A stretch of DNA of 64,000 nt from Richelia sinica FACHB-800 (GTDB lineage Bacteria; Cyanobacteriota; Cyanobacteriia; Cyanobacteriales; Nostocaceae): the NCBI RefSeq assembly GCF_014698825.1, contig NZ_JACJTT010000007.1, forward strand, positions 62,001-126,000. Direction: 5' to 3'. Below are positions 1 through 8,206 of the stretch, in pieces. A model generated the notes under the pieces. It did no database searches. It was given only the letters and a program-made list of their open reading frames with translations, and was not told where the DNA came from. A program made the translations under genes and the position numbers. Every line of letters begins with the position of its first letter. The first letter of the stretch is position 1.

Positions 1-1895
1 ACATCGCTGGCTATACTCAATCGGAACTGATGAATTTAACCTTTCAGGATATTACCCATCCTGAGGATTTGTTAGATGATTTAGAGCAAGCTAATATCCT
101 GCTGAGAGGGGAAATAGACACCTATGCACTAGAAAAACGTTATATCCGTAAAGACAACTCCATTGTCTGGATTAACTTAACAGTTTCTTTGGTACGCGAT
201 CGCTTGGGTGCACCCAAATATTTTATTTCCGTCATCGAAGATATCACACTGCGTAAACAAACAGCTAACGCCCTTCAAGCCAGTGAAAATCGGTTTCAGG
301 CATTTATGAATAATAGTCCTGCTGCTGCCTGGATTACCGACGAAAACGGTCGCATTCTCTATGTCAGTGCAACTTATCTGCGTCTGTTTGATGTGAAAGC
401 TGAAACCATCGAAGACCTACTAGGAAAAACAGTATTTGATATTTATCCACCGGAAATAGCGCAGCAATTTGTGGATAATATTCGCCAAGTGGCACAAACT
501 CAGCAAGCCCTAGAAACTATCGAAAAAGCACCAAGAACAGACGGAACTCTAGGGGATTTTCTAGTTTATAAATTCCCCTTACCAGACACCACTGGTCTAG
601 CAATTGTGGGTGGAGTAGCTGTGGATATTACTGAGCGAATTTTAGCGGAAACAGCACTACAACAACTTAATCAGGAACTAGAAGCTAGAGTGGAAGAGCG
701 TACAGCAGCTTTAATTCAAAGTGAACGCCGTTATGCCACTTTAGCGGAAACAGTACCAGTGGCTATTTTCCGATTTGATGCGGCTGTCAATTGTGTTTAT
801 GTCAATAATTACTGGTCTCAATTGACTGGTCGAGAACCACAGACAGCCTTAGGGATGGGATGGGTCAAGACTTTGCACCCAGAAGACAGCGATCGCTTAT
901 ATAGACAATGGCGAAAATGGACTCAAACCACTCAACCAGGACAATTGTTTTGCAACGAAGGCAGACATTTATTACCAGATGGTAGAGTGTCTTGGTTTTA
1001 TATCCATGCCTTACCGGAAATTGACCTATCAGGCCAAATCATCGGTTATATCGGCACATTAACAGATATTACTGCTCGTAAACAAGCAGAATTCAAATTA
1101 CAACAAACCAATGAGCAATTAGCCCATACTAACTTAGAACTTTCCAGTGCTACTCGCCTTAAAGATGAGTTTTTGGCGAATATGAGTCATGAACTACGCA
1201 CACCTCTCAATGCCATTTTAGGCATGTCTGAGTGTGTTCTGGATAAAGTGTTTGGGCCTATTAATGAACAACAGGCAAAAGCGATCGCTACAATTGAGCG
1301 TAGTGGTAAACATCTACTAGAACTAATTAACGAAATTCTCGATTTATCCAAAATTGAATCCGGCAAACTAGAATTGCAGCTGAATTCCGTTTCCATTAAA
1401 CACCTATGTGAAGCCAGTCTAATTTTCATCAAACAAATAGCCTCACAAAAGCAGCTTCATATCACTACCAATATTCCTGACAATTTACCTAAAATTGAGC
1501 TAGATGAACGACGGATGCGTCAGGTACTCATTAACCTCCTCAACAACGCTGTTAAATTTACTCCCAACAACGGCTCAATTTCACTCAATGTCTCAGTCTT
1601 CACAGACCAGAAGCCCAACAATATTACCTCAGATCAACTATTGTCTTCCCTATCCCTTCCACTCCTGTGTATTTCTGTCATCGACACAGGAATTGGCATT
1701 GCAGAACAGGACATCAATAAATTGTTTCAACCCTTCATGCAAATTGACAGCAAACTCAACCGTCAATATGAAGGAACAGGCTTAGGACTAGCACTAGTGA
1801 AGCGCATTGTCGAAATGCACGGTGGAAAAGTCAGCGTCAACAGCGAACAAGGAAAGGGTAGTTGTTTCACAATTTGGCTTCCTTACCATTCCTAG
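1..1895 (+). CDS. PAS-domain sensor histidine kinase, 5' end outside the window
   Basis: This is a multi-PAS sensor kinase that would autophosphorylate on His and pass phosphate to a response regulator. The reading frame is open to the left edge (codons from base 3 read IAGYTQSEL before the first ATG at 30), so the true start lies upstream. Numbered from that ATG: the remainder of a PAS/PAC unit (to about 80), a second PAS (85-205), a coiled-coil linker (210-235) and a third PAS (236-355). The H-box follows with HELRTPLN (His about 387), then the N-box NLLNNAVKF near 500, the G1 box DTGIGI near 552 and the G2 box GTGLGL near 582. No transmembrane segment is visible, so it is probably cytoplasmic. 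No receiver domain or partner regulator is adjacent. The ligand is unknown. Confidence 0.93.
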   Translation, partial: IAGYTQSELMNLTFQDITHPEDLLDDLEQANILLRGEIDTYALEKRYIRKDNSIVWINLTVSLVRDRLGAPKYFISVIEDITLRKQTANALQASENRFQAFMNNSPAAAWITDENGRILYVSATYLRLFDVKAETIEDLLGKTVFDIYPPEIAQQFVDNIRQVAQTQQALETIEKAPRTDGTLGDFLVYKFPLPDTTGLAIVGGVAVDITERILAETALQQLNQELEARVEERTAALIQSERRYATLAETVPVAIFRFDAAVNCVYVNNYWSQLTGREPQTALGMGWVKTLHPEDSDRLYRQWRKWTQTTQPGQLFCNEGRHLLPDGRVSWFYIHALPEIDLSGQIIGYIGTLTDITARKQAEFKLQQTNEQLAHTNLELSSATRLKDEFLANMSHELRTPLNAILGMSECVLDKVFGPINEQQAKAIATIERSGKHLLELINEILDLSKIESGKLELQLNSVSIKHLCEASLIFIKQIASQKQLHITTNIPDNLPKIELDERRMRQVLINLLNNAVKFTPNNGSISLNVSVFTDQKPNNITSDQLLSSLSLPLLCISVIDTGIGIAEQDINKLFQPFMQIDSKLNRQYEGTGLGLALVKRIVEMHGGKVSVNSEQGKGSCFTIWLPYHS

Positions 1896-1978
1896 CACTG
1901 CATAAAATTCTTTCCCTAGACCTAAAACAATATAGAAACTCAAGCATCATTAACTGACTCATCACAAGGAGTTAAAAA

Positions 1979-2362
1979 ATGAACACCTTATCACGTATTT
2001 CCAGTATCGCCGCTATCGTTACCATCTTGTCACCTATGCTCAGTATAGATGCAGCCCACGCTGAACAAAGTTATCCTCTCACATGTCGTGGTGGTGGTAC
2101 ATTGAGTATCCAAAATGATGGTAATCAAGGTGTACGTATCAAATTTAAACCAGGAGTAGGGGCAGCAGTTCAAGGTTTATCTCCTGGTCAATGTACATGG
2201 TCAGACCGGGCTTTAAGTGCTGGTGAACCAAAAACAATTTGTGATAGTGGTGTCAGTGCGGCTCAATATGTGGCTCTTTTAGTTAATCCCAATCAATACG
2301 CAATTTTACAAGTTTATAACAATCGTAACGGCTGTATGCAAGTAACTAGAGTAGGCCCTTAA
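1979..2362 (+). CDS. small secreted protein of unknown function
   Basis: A 127-residue protein that I do not recognise. Residues 1-28 look like a Sec signal peptide (basic start, hydrophobic core, AHA-E cleavage region). The mature part of about 100 residues has four cysteines (in TCRGG, GQCTW, TICDS and NGCMQ) that could form two disulfides in the periplasm or outside the cell. A good Shine-Dalgarno sequence AAGGAG at 1966-1971 fixes the ATG. It stands alone, 84 bases after the histidine kinase, and a short palindrome follows. The gene is likely real, the function is open. Confidence 0.8.
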   Translation: MNTLSRISSIAAIVTILSPMLSIDAAHAEQSYPLTCRGGGTLSIQNDGNQGVRIKFKPGVGAAVQGLSPGQCTWSDRALSAGEPKTICDSGVSAAQYVALLVNPNQYAILQVYNNRNGCMQVTRVGP

Positions 2363-2435
2363 ATCAGATATTCATTAGTCCTGAGGGTATTTGAGGTTGA
2401 TGCGGCACAGACATAAATAATATCAGTTTTGTAGT

Positions 2436-2452
2436 GCGGGCATCTTGCCCGC
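2436..2452. repeat. short GC-rich palindrome, possible terminator
   Basis: The 17-base palindrome has arms GCGGGCA and TGCCCGC around TCT. It lies 74 bases after the small secreted gene. It resembles the small dispersed palindromes of Nostocales genomes. No T-run follows, so a terminator role is only possible. Confidence 0.5.
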
Positions 2453-2563
2453 TATCGTTGTAACTCAAGTAAAATCTGCGGTATTTATGCTAATAACTAT
2501 TCTTTAGCGTAAGTTTTATGACGATAGTATTGTAATTATTAAGTGATATTTTTAGCTAAATTT

Positions 2564-2890
2564 ATGACAGAAATTAAATTTGCTATTGAAGGTGAAGATG
2601 CCATCCAAGCTACAGAAGAGCTTTTAGCAATTGAGGGTATAACTGGTAACTATACTGTAGAGTCGGAAGATATCAAAAAAGAGGCAGTCATTACCACAGT
2701 AGCAACTATAGTTGGTTTAGTTGGTGGGACAATTGCCATTGCCGAACAAATTCGTAAATGGTATTTAGAGTATAAACAGAACCAGTCGGGTAAAAGAATT
2801 GCTAAAGTTCTGATTGTCGGTCGTAATGGTAGACGATTACTGTTAGAAAATGCCACAATTGAGCAAATTCGCCAAATTTTAGAATCTTAG
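2564..2890 (+). CDS. EACC1-like small membrane protein beside a CHAT-STAND gene
   Basis: A protein of about 108 residues. The start at ATG 2564 (MTEIKF) is preferred over an in-frame GTG at 2543. An N-terminal strand-rich stretch (IKFAIEGEDAIQATEELLAIEG) is followed by one hydrophobic segment (about 45-65, VATIVGLVGGTIAIA). A basic C-terminal strand/helix region (KVLIVGRNGRRLLLENATIEQI) ends it. This layout matches what I recall of EACC1 (effector-associated constant component 1), a small protein found beside CHAT or other effector genes in NTP-dependent conflict systems. The next gene starts 16 bases downstream on the same strand, which suggests an operon. The family assignment rests on pattern and context. 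Confidence 0.65.
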   Translation: MTEIKFAIEGEDAIQATEELLAIEGITGNYTVESEDIKKEAVITTVATIVGLVGGTIAIAEQIRKWYLEYKQNQSGKRIAKVLIVGRNGRRLLLENATIEQIRQILES

Positions 2891-2906
2891 ATACTAAAAT
2901 CATCCC

Positions 2907-4292
2907 GTGCAGATTCTTCACCTTGACCTGAAGGAAATTGCAGGTAATTACGTAGAGTTACGCTACTTTACTGATAATTACAACAAATACGAAAAAAGGT
3001 CGCTCTCCTTGAGCGAAATTACCGATTTAATCGAGTTAGCAGAAAGAGATTATTACGTTTCCTCTTATGCTGAAGATTACTCAGTCACAGGACAACGGCT
3101 GTATAACTGGTTAGATGGGAGTGACAGATGGTTACAAAAACTCATCAACCAGTATCAGCGTCAAGGAATCATTTTAGCCATTGCAACGGCTGAAAAACTT
3201 GCCCATTTACCTTGGGAAGTTCTGCACGATGGTAAAAGCTTTCTGGTGCAACGGTCAATTATACCCGTGCGGTGGGTATCGTCGAACACGGTAAAAACGT
3301 TAACTGTAGAGAAAAACCCAGAAAACCGCGCTTTGGAAGTCTTATTTATGGCTACTTCTCCCCAAGGAGTAGAACCAATTTTAGATTATGAAGCAGAAGA
3401 ACCACGAATTTTAGAAGCCACAGGAAGACAACCTTTAGCTTTGACAGTAGAAGAAAGCGGTTGTTTATCCGAGTTGGGTTATTTAGTTGCAGATTACGGT
3501 AAAGATTATTTTGATATTTTCCATATTACCGGTCATGCCACAATTAGCGATGGTAAACCCCAGTTTATTACCGAAACGGAAACCGGAGAAGCTGATTATG
3601 CTAGTGCAGATGATTCCGAGTTGGGTTATTTAGTTGCAGATTACGGTAAAGATTATTTTGATATTTTCCATATTACCGGTCATGCCACAATTAGCGATGG
3701 TAAACCCCAGTTTATTACCGAAACGGAAACCGGAGAAGCTGATTATGCTAGTGCAGATGATATCGCTACAGCACTACAATTTCGATTACCCAAATTGATT
3801 TTCCTTTCTGGTTGTCGCACTGGACAAGTTGGTGGTGATGGTGCTAATTATGGTTCTGTGCCTTCAATGGCAGAAGAATTGCTAAATGCTGGTGCAAAAG
3901 CCGTTTTAGGATGGGGACAAAAGGTTTTAGAATCTGATGCGACAGAAGCCGCAGCCACATTATATAAAGAATTAGCAGCAGGAAAGCAAATTACCGAAGC
4001 GGTTGCCAGTACCTATCAAACATTAATCAAAAACAAGGCGCGAGATTGGCATTTATTAAGATTATATGCCGCAGATAGTATACCAGGGGAATTGGTGAAA
4101 CCTAAAGGTACTTCTGGATGGAAACCAGCACCTCCACCGGGAGCATCCCAATTTTGCAAAAATAACCGCAGCAACACCAAAAACTCTCTTCTTCCTTCTT
4201 ACCTATCCCTACGGGACGCTACGCGAACGTGTCCTTCGCTCCTATGCCTTCGGCACGCTTCGCGAACGTGGTTCGTTTATTTCAAGTCTTGA
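2907..4292 (+). CDS. CHAT-domain protease, 5' part of a split CHAT-STAND-TPR gene
   Basis: A GTG start 16 bases after the EACC1-like gene opens a 461-codon frame. The first 330 or so residues are an N-terminal CHAT region (AHLPWEVLHDG, a typical entry motif), then the caspase-like core. The core has the catalytic His in FHITGHATI and the catalytic Cys in FLSGCRTGQ, followed by AVLGWGQKV. A perfect 49-residue duplication repeats the His segment, so there are two ITGHA motifs but only one Cys motif. After KPAPPP the frame enters a MITE, adds about 50 repeat-derived residues and stops. If the CHAT fold survives, it would be a protease freed from its STAND/TPR regulator. It may equally be inactive. 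Confidence 0.75.
   Translation: MQILHLDLKEIAGNYVELRYFTDNYNKYEKRSLSLSEITDLIELAERDYYVSSYAEDYSVTGQRLYNWLDGSDRWLQKLINQYQRQGIILAIATAEKLAHLPWEVLHDGKSFLVQRSIIPVRWVSSNTVKTLTVEKNPENRALEVLFMATSPQGVEPILDYEAEEPRILEATGRQPLALTVEESGCLSELGYLVADYGKDYFDIFHITGHATISDGKPQFITETETGEADYASADDSELGYLVADYGKDYFDIFHITGHATISDGKPQFITETETGEADYASADDIATALQFRLPKLIFLSGCRTGQVGGDGANYGSVPSMAEELLNAGAKAVLGWGQKVLESDATEAAATLYKELAAGKQITEAVASTYQTLIKNKARDWHLLRLYAADSIPGELVKPKGTSGWKPAPPPGASQFCKNNRSNTKNSLLPSYLSLRDATRTCPSLLCLRHASRTWFVYFKS
3468..3761 (+). repeat. perfect 147-bp tandem duplication inside the CHAT domain
   Basis: Bases 3468-3614 and 3615-3761 are identical by eye over the full 147 bases (49 codons, in frame). Each copy begins with TCCGAGTTGGG and ends with GCAGATGAT. 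The unit encodes SELGYLVADYGKDYF through EADYASADD and contains the ITGHA catalytic His motif. Identity at synonymous sites means a very recent duplication or an assembly error. Confidence 0.95.
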
Positions 4293-4332
4293 ACTCAAGC
4301 AAAAAATAAACTTACACATTTGGGATGCTCCC
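4139..4332. mobile_element. 194-bp MITE with 13-bp inverted ends and 8-bp target duplication
   Basis: The left end GGGAGCATCCCAA (4139-4151) is the exact reverse complement of the right end TTGGGATGCTCCC (4320-4332). CCTCCACC flanks it directly on both sides (4131-4138 and 4333-4340), a clean 8-bp target-site duplication. It has no transposase. The middle (about 4201-4270) holds CGCTACGCGAACG / CGCTTCGCGAACG motifs, part of the small dispersed repeats seen elsewhere in the window. The parent transposon is not present here. Confidence 0.9.
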
Positions 4333-4425
4333 CCTCCACCTTCTGTTAGCACCGAATTTTTAGATCCTGTAACTCAAAAAACAAAAGTCTGCACCCGTGA
4401 GAGTTTTGTAGGTCGTCGTCGTCAG

Positions 4426-6537
4426 TTGCAAAATTGTTTAAAGAGGTTGACTCAATCCACAGAAGAAATAGGGGTATTAATTCATGGCATGGGTGGTTTA
4501 GGTAAAAGTAGTTTAGCAGCTAGACTTTGTGACCGACTACCAACTTTTCAGCGTGTTGTCTTGGTAGGGAGAATTGATGAACCAAGTTTAGTTAGTCGGT
4601 TGGTGGAAAAGTTGGATGATAACGAACAACGCAAACAGCTACAAAATCCTGATGAGGAATTGAAATTTAGGTTGAAGCGGGTATTTCAGCAGTTGCCGGA
4701 CGCAGGGGAAAAGCCGTTTTTGTTAGTGTTGGATGATTTTGAGGTGAATTTAGAACCTCGTCAGGATAGCTTTGTGTTGAAAACAGCAGCAGCAGAGGTT
4801 TTAACGGCTTTGGTTTGGGCAATTCGGGAAACATACACCAATCACCGCTTAATTCTCACCTGTCGTTATGACTTTGAATTTAGCAAGTTGCAGTATTTCT
4901 ATAAACAGCCCTTGGAAGGGATGCGGGGGGCAGATTTAAGAAAAAAGTGTAATCGTCTTCAGGCTTTTAAAACATCATCTCAGGTAGATGAAAATTTGAA
5001 ATCTCAAGCGAAGAGGTTAGCTGATGGAAATCCTCGGTTGTTGGAATGGTTGGATAAGATTTTGCAAGCAGAACCCCACCCCCTAACCCCCTCCCCGCAA
5101 GCGAGGATGGGGGATAAGAGTGTTGATAGTGTTGATGTGGTGGCAATTCTCAATCGTTTAGAAGTTGATGCGGTGGAGTTGCGAGAACAGGTTTTAGCTG
5201 ACGTTTTGCTGCAACAAATGGATGAAACGATGCAGGAAATGTTAACGCTGGGTTTGGTGTTTGAGTTACCAGTCCCCAGGGAAGCATTAACCGCAGTTTG
5301 TGAACATATCCCCAATTTGGCAGATTATATCAATCGCGCAGTGGCGTTGGGATTGTTGGAAGTTAGTCCTGATCAGTCTTTGCGTGTACCGCGAATTTTG
5401 CCATTAAAGTTACCTACTAATTTAGAAACACTGCATCAACAAGCGGCTGAGGTGTTGTACCGTCTGTGGTGGGAAGAAGCAGAAAGTTCAACAGAGGAAG
5501 AAAAGTTAGAAATTCATCGGTTAGCGTTGTTGGGGAAACAAGGGGAAATTGCCTCAGAAGTTGGAACGATTTTGGCAAATAACTGGATTAATAAAAGTCG
5601 ATTTCGTGAAACCTTACATCTATGCAAATCTACTTTAGATACTGTTGAAAGCTATACAATTCTTGGTAATTTAGCTCGTTCTGAAAAAGAACTTGGAGAA
5701 ATTGAACAAGCACAGCAACATTATCAACAAGCACTAGAACTCTGTCCAGCAAAGGACGAAAAAGACAAAGCTGCCATTATTCATAACCTAGCTATTATCT
5801 ATGCCAACACGGGAAAAATCGACAATGCGATCGCACTCTACCAGCAGTCTTTAAAAATCGAAGAAGGCATTAACAATGTCCAAGGTAAAGCTTCAACTTT
5901 ACACGGGTTAGCTAATATCTACGCCAACACAGGAAAAATTGACGATGCGATCACACTCTACCAACAGTCTTTACAACTCACTGAAGATATTGGGGATGTC
6001 CAAGGTCAAGCCGCGACTTTACACGGGTTAGCTAATATCTACGCCGACATAGGAAAAATCGACGATGCGATTACCCTCTACCAGCAGTCTTTACAACTCA
6101 CTGAAGGCATTGGGGATGTCAAAACTAAAGCCGCGACGTTGCACCAATTAGCTATTATCTATGCCAACACGGGAAAAATTGACAATGCGATTACCCTCTA
6201 CCAGCAGTCTTTAGAATTCACTGAAGATATTGGGGATGTTCAAGGTAAAGCCGCGACATTGCACCAATTAGCTAATCTCTACGCCAACACGGAAAAAACC
6301 AACGATGCGATTACCCTCTACCAGCAGTCTTTAGAAATCAAAGAAAGTATTGGGGATATTCAAGGTCAAGCGATAACGTTGGCAATGTTGGGGCAGTTGT
6401 TAGCAGATGAAAAAGGAAATTTTGTGACTGCACTGGAATATTTACAGCAGTCTTTGGAGATATTACAGCGTATCCAATCCCCCGATGCTGAGACAGTGAG
6501 GGGAATTATCAACAGAATTCAAAACTCAAAGCATTAG
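4426..6537 (+). CDS. STAND (NB-ARC-like) NTPase with C-terminal TPRs, 3' part of the split gene
   Basis: The only in-frame start in this part is a TTG at 4426 with no ribosome site, which fits a gene that lost its own start. Features in order: Walker A GMGGLGKSSLAARL (about 22-35), Walker B FLLVLDDFE, sensor-type RLILTCRYDF, GLPL-like NPRLLEWLDKI, a winged-helix-like region (about 250-340), then about six TPR units from 420 to 670. The repeat units are 40 residues long with nearly identical wording (YANTGKIDNAI, LYQQSL). In such systems the NTPase senses a trigger and the TPRs provide recognition or oligomerisation. A repeat-derived peptide (PHPLTPSPQARMGDK) is inserted near residue 220. Confidence 0.82.
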   Translation: MQNCLKRLTQSTEEIGVLIHGMGGLGKSSLAARLCDRLPTFQRVVLVGRIDEPSLVSRLVEKLDDNEQRKQLQNPDEELKFRLKRVFQQLPDAGEKPFLLVLDDFEVNLEPRQDSFVLKTAAAEVLTALVWAIRETYTNHRLILTCRYDFEFSKLQYFYKQPLEGMRGADLRKKCNRLQAFKTSSQVDENLKSQAKRLADGNPRLLEWLDKILQAEPHPLTPSPQARMGDKSVDSVDVVAILNRLEVDAVELREQVLADVLLQQMDETMQEMLTLGLVFELPVPREALTAVCEHIPNLADYINRAVALGLLEVSPDQSLRVPRILPLKLPTNLETLHQQAAEVLYRLWWEEAESSTEEEKLEIHRLALLGKQGEIASEVGTILANNWINKSRFRETLHLCKSTLDTVESYTILGNLARSEKELGEIEQAQQHYQQALELCPAKDEKDKAAIIHNLAIIYANTGKIDNAIALYQQSLKIEEGINNVQGKASTLHGLANIYANTGKIDDAITLYQQSLQLTEDIGDVQGQAATLHGLANIYADIGKIDDAITLYQQSLQLTEGIGDVKTKAATLHQLAIIYANTGKIDNAITLYQQSLEFTEDIGDVQGKAATLHQLANLYANTEKTNDAITLYQQSLEIKESIGDIQGQAITLAMLGQLLADEKGNFVTALEYLQQSLEILQRIQSPDAETVRGIINRIQNSKH
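5072..5115 (+). repeat. small dispersed repeat inserted in frame in the STAND gene
   Basis: The stretch has long C-runs, then CGCAAGCGAGGATGGGGG. It stands out from the AT-rich surroundings and encodes PHPLTPSPQARMGD. I know this motif as a common dispersed repeat in Nostocales intergenic DNA. Here the reading frame stays open through it. Confidence 0.7.
5770..6369 (+). repeat. five 120-bp tandem units encoding TPRs
   Basis: Near-identical 120-base units recur. GACAATGCGATCGCACTCTA at 5821 returns with few changes at 5941, 6061, 6181 and 6301. Each unit encodes one 40-residue TPR-like hairpin pair. The high nucleotide identity suggests recent expansion or gene conversion. Confidence 0.88.
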
Positions 6538-6609
6538 GCATTTCTGATACAGTGATACTAACTCAATTAAGAATTACCCCCTTATTTTTAATTTTCCATT
6601 TATTAATTC

Positions 6610-7479
6610 ATGACCAAAAAAGTAGACATTGGTAGTAAACGCCTAATAAGTCTCGCCCCGGATAATTGGGTACAATGGGTAACACAAAGAAAAGATATTC
6701 GGGTTAAGGAATTTATTTCTTCAGAGTTTCAATGGGTTAGCCGCGATAATGATGTACTCATAAAAGTCGAAAATCCACAAGGAGAATTTTTAATTCTCAA
6801 TGAGCTACAATTGCGTTATAACGAGACAATGCCTCTGAGAATGACGGCTTATATTGCTCTAGCCAGAGAACGCTATAATTTACCTATTTATCCTGTACTT
6901 ATCAATATTTTACCCCATACCAAAACACCCAACATTCCCAACTTCTATCAACACGAATTTATGGGAGTGAAAAGTTATCAAGACTATCGAGTAATTAATC
7001 TCTGGGAAATTGAAGCTAGTTTAGTATTTCAAGAAAATTTAGCAAGTCTATTACCCTTTGTACCAATTCTCAAAGGAGGTGGTGAAGAAGCAATTGTCAG
7101 AGAAGCAGTCATTAAACTGCGAGAAAATGAACAATTAAGCGATTTAGAACCATTATTATCATTTTTTGCATCATTTGTCCTCGAAATACCAATAGTTCAA
7201 CAAATCATGAGGTGGGATATGACAGTATTAAGAGAATCACCCTGGTATCAAGAAATCCTCAAAGAAGGTTTGCAGCAAGGTGTGCAACAAGGTGAACAAC
7301 AAGGAGAAGCTAATTTAGTTATTCGTCAACTATCAAAGCGTTTTGGTAATCTAGACCCAGTAATTACATCACAAATTCGTCAATTATCAATTTCTCAATT
7401 AGAAACATTAGGGGAAAGTATTTTTGATTTTTCTGCTATGGCTGATTTAGAAAACTGGTTACAACAAAATGCTGATTAA
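6610..7479 (+). CDS. Rpn-type PD-(D/E)XK nuclease-like protein with DUF4351 tail
   Basis: A 289-residue protein. The N-terminal 170 residues resemble the Rpn (recombination-promoting nuclease) / PDDEXK transposase-like family: QWVSRDNDVLIKV, then LNELQLRYNETMPLRMTAYIALARERY, then LPIYPVLINIL. E-L-Q would match the ExK-type active-site strand, but a clear catalytic Lys is not visible. Residues about 220-285 are a DUF4351-like tail (GLQQGVQQGEQQGEAN, then LVIRQLSKRFGNL, LSISQLETLGESIFDF). It lies 72 bases after the broken STAND gene on the same strand. Rpn-like proteins are common in multicopy families in cyanobacteria, so the link may be chance. Confidence 0.8.
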   Translation: MTKKVDIGSKRLISLAPDNWVQWVTQRKDIRVKEFISSEFQWVSRDNDVLIKVENPQGEFLILNELQLRYNETMPLRMTAYIALARERYNLPIYPVLINILPHTKTPNIPNFYQHEFMGVKSYQDYRVINLWEIEASLVFQENLASLLPFVPILKGGGEEAIVREAVIKLRENEQLSDLEPLLSFFASFVLEIPIVQQIMRWDMTVLRESPWYQEILKEGLQQGVQQGEQQGEANLVIRQLSKRFGNLDPVITSQIRQLSISQLETLGESIFDFSAMADLENWLQQNAD

Positions 7480-7570
7480 TCAATTGCTGTAATCAATTTT
7501 CTTAACGACCTAGAGATTTGTATAATTTTTCTAGATATTCTTTGGCTAGTTGATTATGGAGGTTTTTGTG

Positions 7571-7867
7571 TTATGCTGCTGGTTTTTCTTGTACCAGTAC
7601 ATAAGGTTCCACAATCAAAGCATTAAACCGTTTGGTGCGATCGCTATTCCATTCTCCCAACTGTGCTGGTGAAGGTTTGGTAATTAATTGCTCATCAATC
7701 CATAATTGAACTGAGGCGGTGTTATCACTAGCGATCGCTTCTCCTACATCTAGCAAGTCTAAACCATCAGCTACGACAATCACTGCGTCTCTCTGTGCAT
7801 GGGGAATTAGCCACTCCCATTCGGCTTCGTCTAAGTTCTGTGTTAACTCTGTTTTAATATCAGACAT
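7571..7867 (-). CDS. DUF2288 family protein
   Basis: A 98-residue acidic cytoplasmic protein. EAEWEWLIPHAQRDAVIVV, the following D-G-L-D-L-L-D-V-G and the late LVQEKPAA tail match the DUF2288 family as I know it from cyanobacteria and proteobacteria. The function is unknown. It is a single gene; a tRNA lies upstream on the same strand. Confidence 0.8.
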   Translation of the reverse strand: MSDIKTELTQNLDEAEWEWLIPHAQRDAVIVVADGLDLLDVGEAIASDNTASVQLWIDEQLITKPSPAQLGEWNSDRTKRFNALIVEPYVLVQEKPAA

Positions 7868-8017
7868 AATTGCCCCAGCTTATCTTATACATTTAGTTTA
7901 CCAGATGTATATCAACACTACGGCTGGATTGATGACAGCAAAAATCATCCTTGCTGCCACACAGGCAAAGTTATGGGTAAAGTCACAATAATTGAGGACT
8001 ATTGATTTAATTCTGAA

Positions 8018-8090
8018 TGGAGCTAAGCGGATTCGAACCGCTGACCCCCTCAATGCCATTGAGGTGCGCTACCAACTGCGCTATAACCCC
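8018..8090 (-). tRNA. tRNA-Ala(GGC)
   Basis: The reverse strand folds as a 73-nt cloverleaf. The acceptor GGGGTTA pairs with TAGCTCC with discriminator A. The D arm contains GCGC-AGTTGGTA-GCGC. The anticodon arm is CCTCA-ATGGCAT-TGAGG with anticodon GGC. The T arm is GCGGTTCGAATCCGC. CCA is not encoded. GGC reads GCC/GCU alanine codons. Confidence 0.95.
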
Positions 8091-8206
8091 GAAAAATACA
8101 TTAATGATTATGGCTTAATAATTTATTTTTGTCAAATTTTATTTTTTCTTTAGCATCTCATATTCTCCAAACCCTTAGCCAAATTAATTTTGACCTGGGT
8201 GAGCAG

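Larger units (their letters stand above)
2907..6537 (+). pseudogene. interrupted CHAT-STAND NTPase-TPR gene (whole locus)
   Basis: The two reading frames 2907-4292 and 4426-6537 were once one gene. Removing 4139-4332 plus one copy of the flanking CCTCCACC repeat joins KPAPPP directly to SVSTEFLDPVTQ. It then runs in the same frame through the winged-loop region (FVGRRRQLQN) into the P-loop GMGGLGKSS. The 202-base insertion is 3n+1, so it shifts the frame. The ancestral protein would be a CHAT protease fused to an NB-ARC-like NTPase and C-terminal TPRs, about 1,050 residues without the duplication. Whether both halves are still expressed separately cannot be seen here. Confidence 0.8.

Noticed and set aside
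4139-4332. Programmed frameshift as a normal feature of the CHAT-STAND gene
   Set aside because: The exact target duplication and inverted ends explain the break as an insertion; no slippery heptamer was recognised.
7882-7998. Short plus-strand frame (DVYQHYGWIDDSKNHPCCHTGK) between DUF2288 and tRNA-Ala
   Set aside because: Looks protein-like but has no start codon or ribosome site in frame and I cannot match it; at most a gene remnant.
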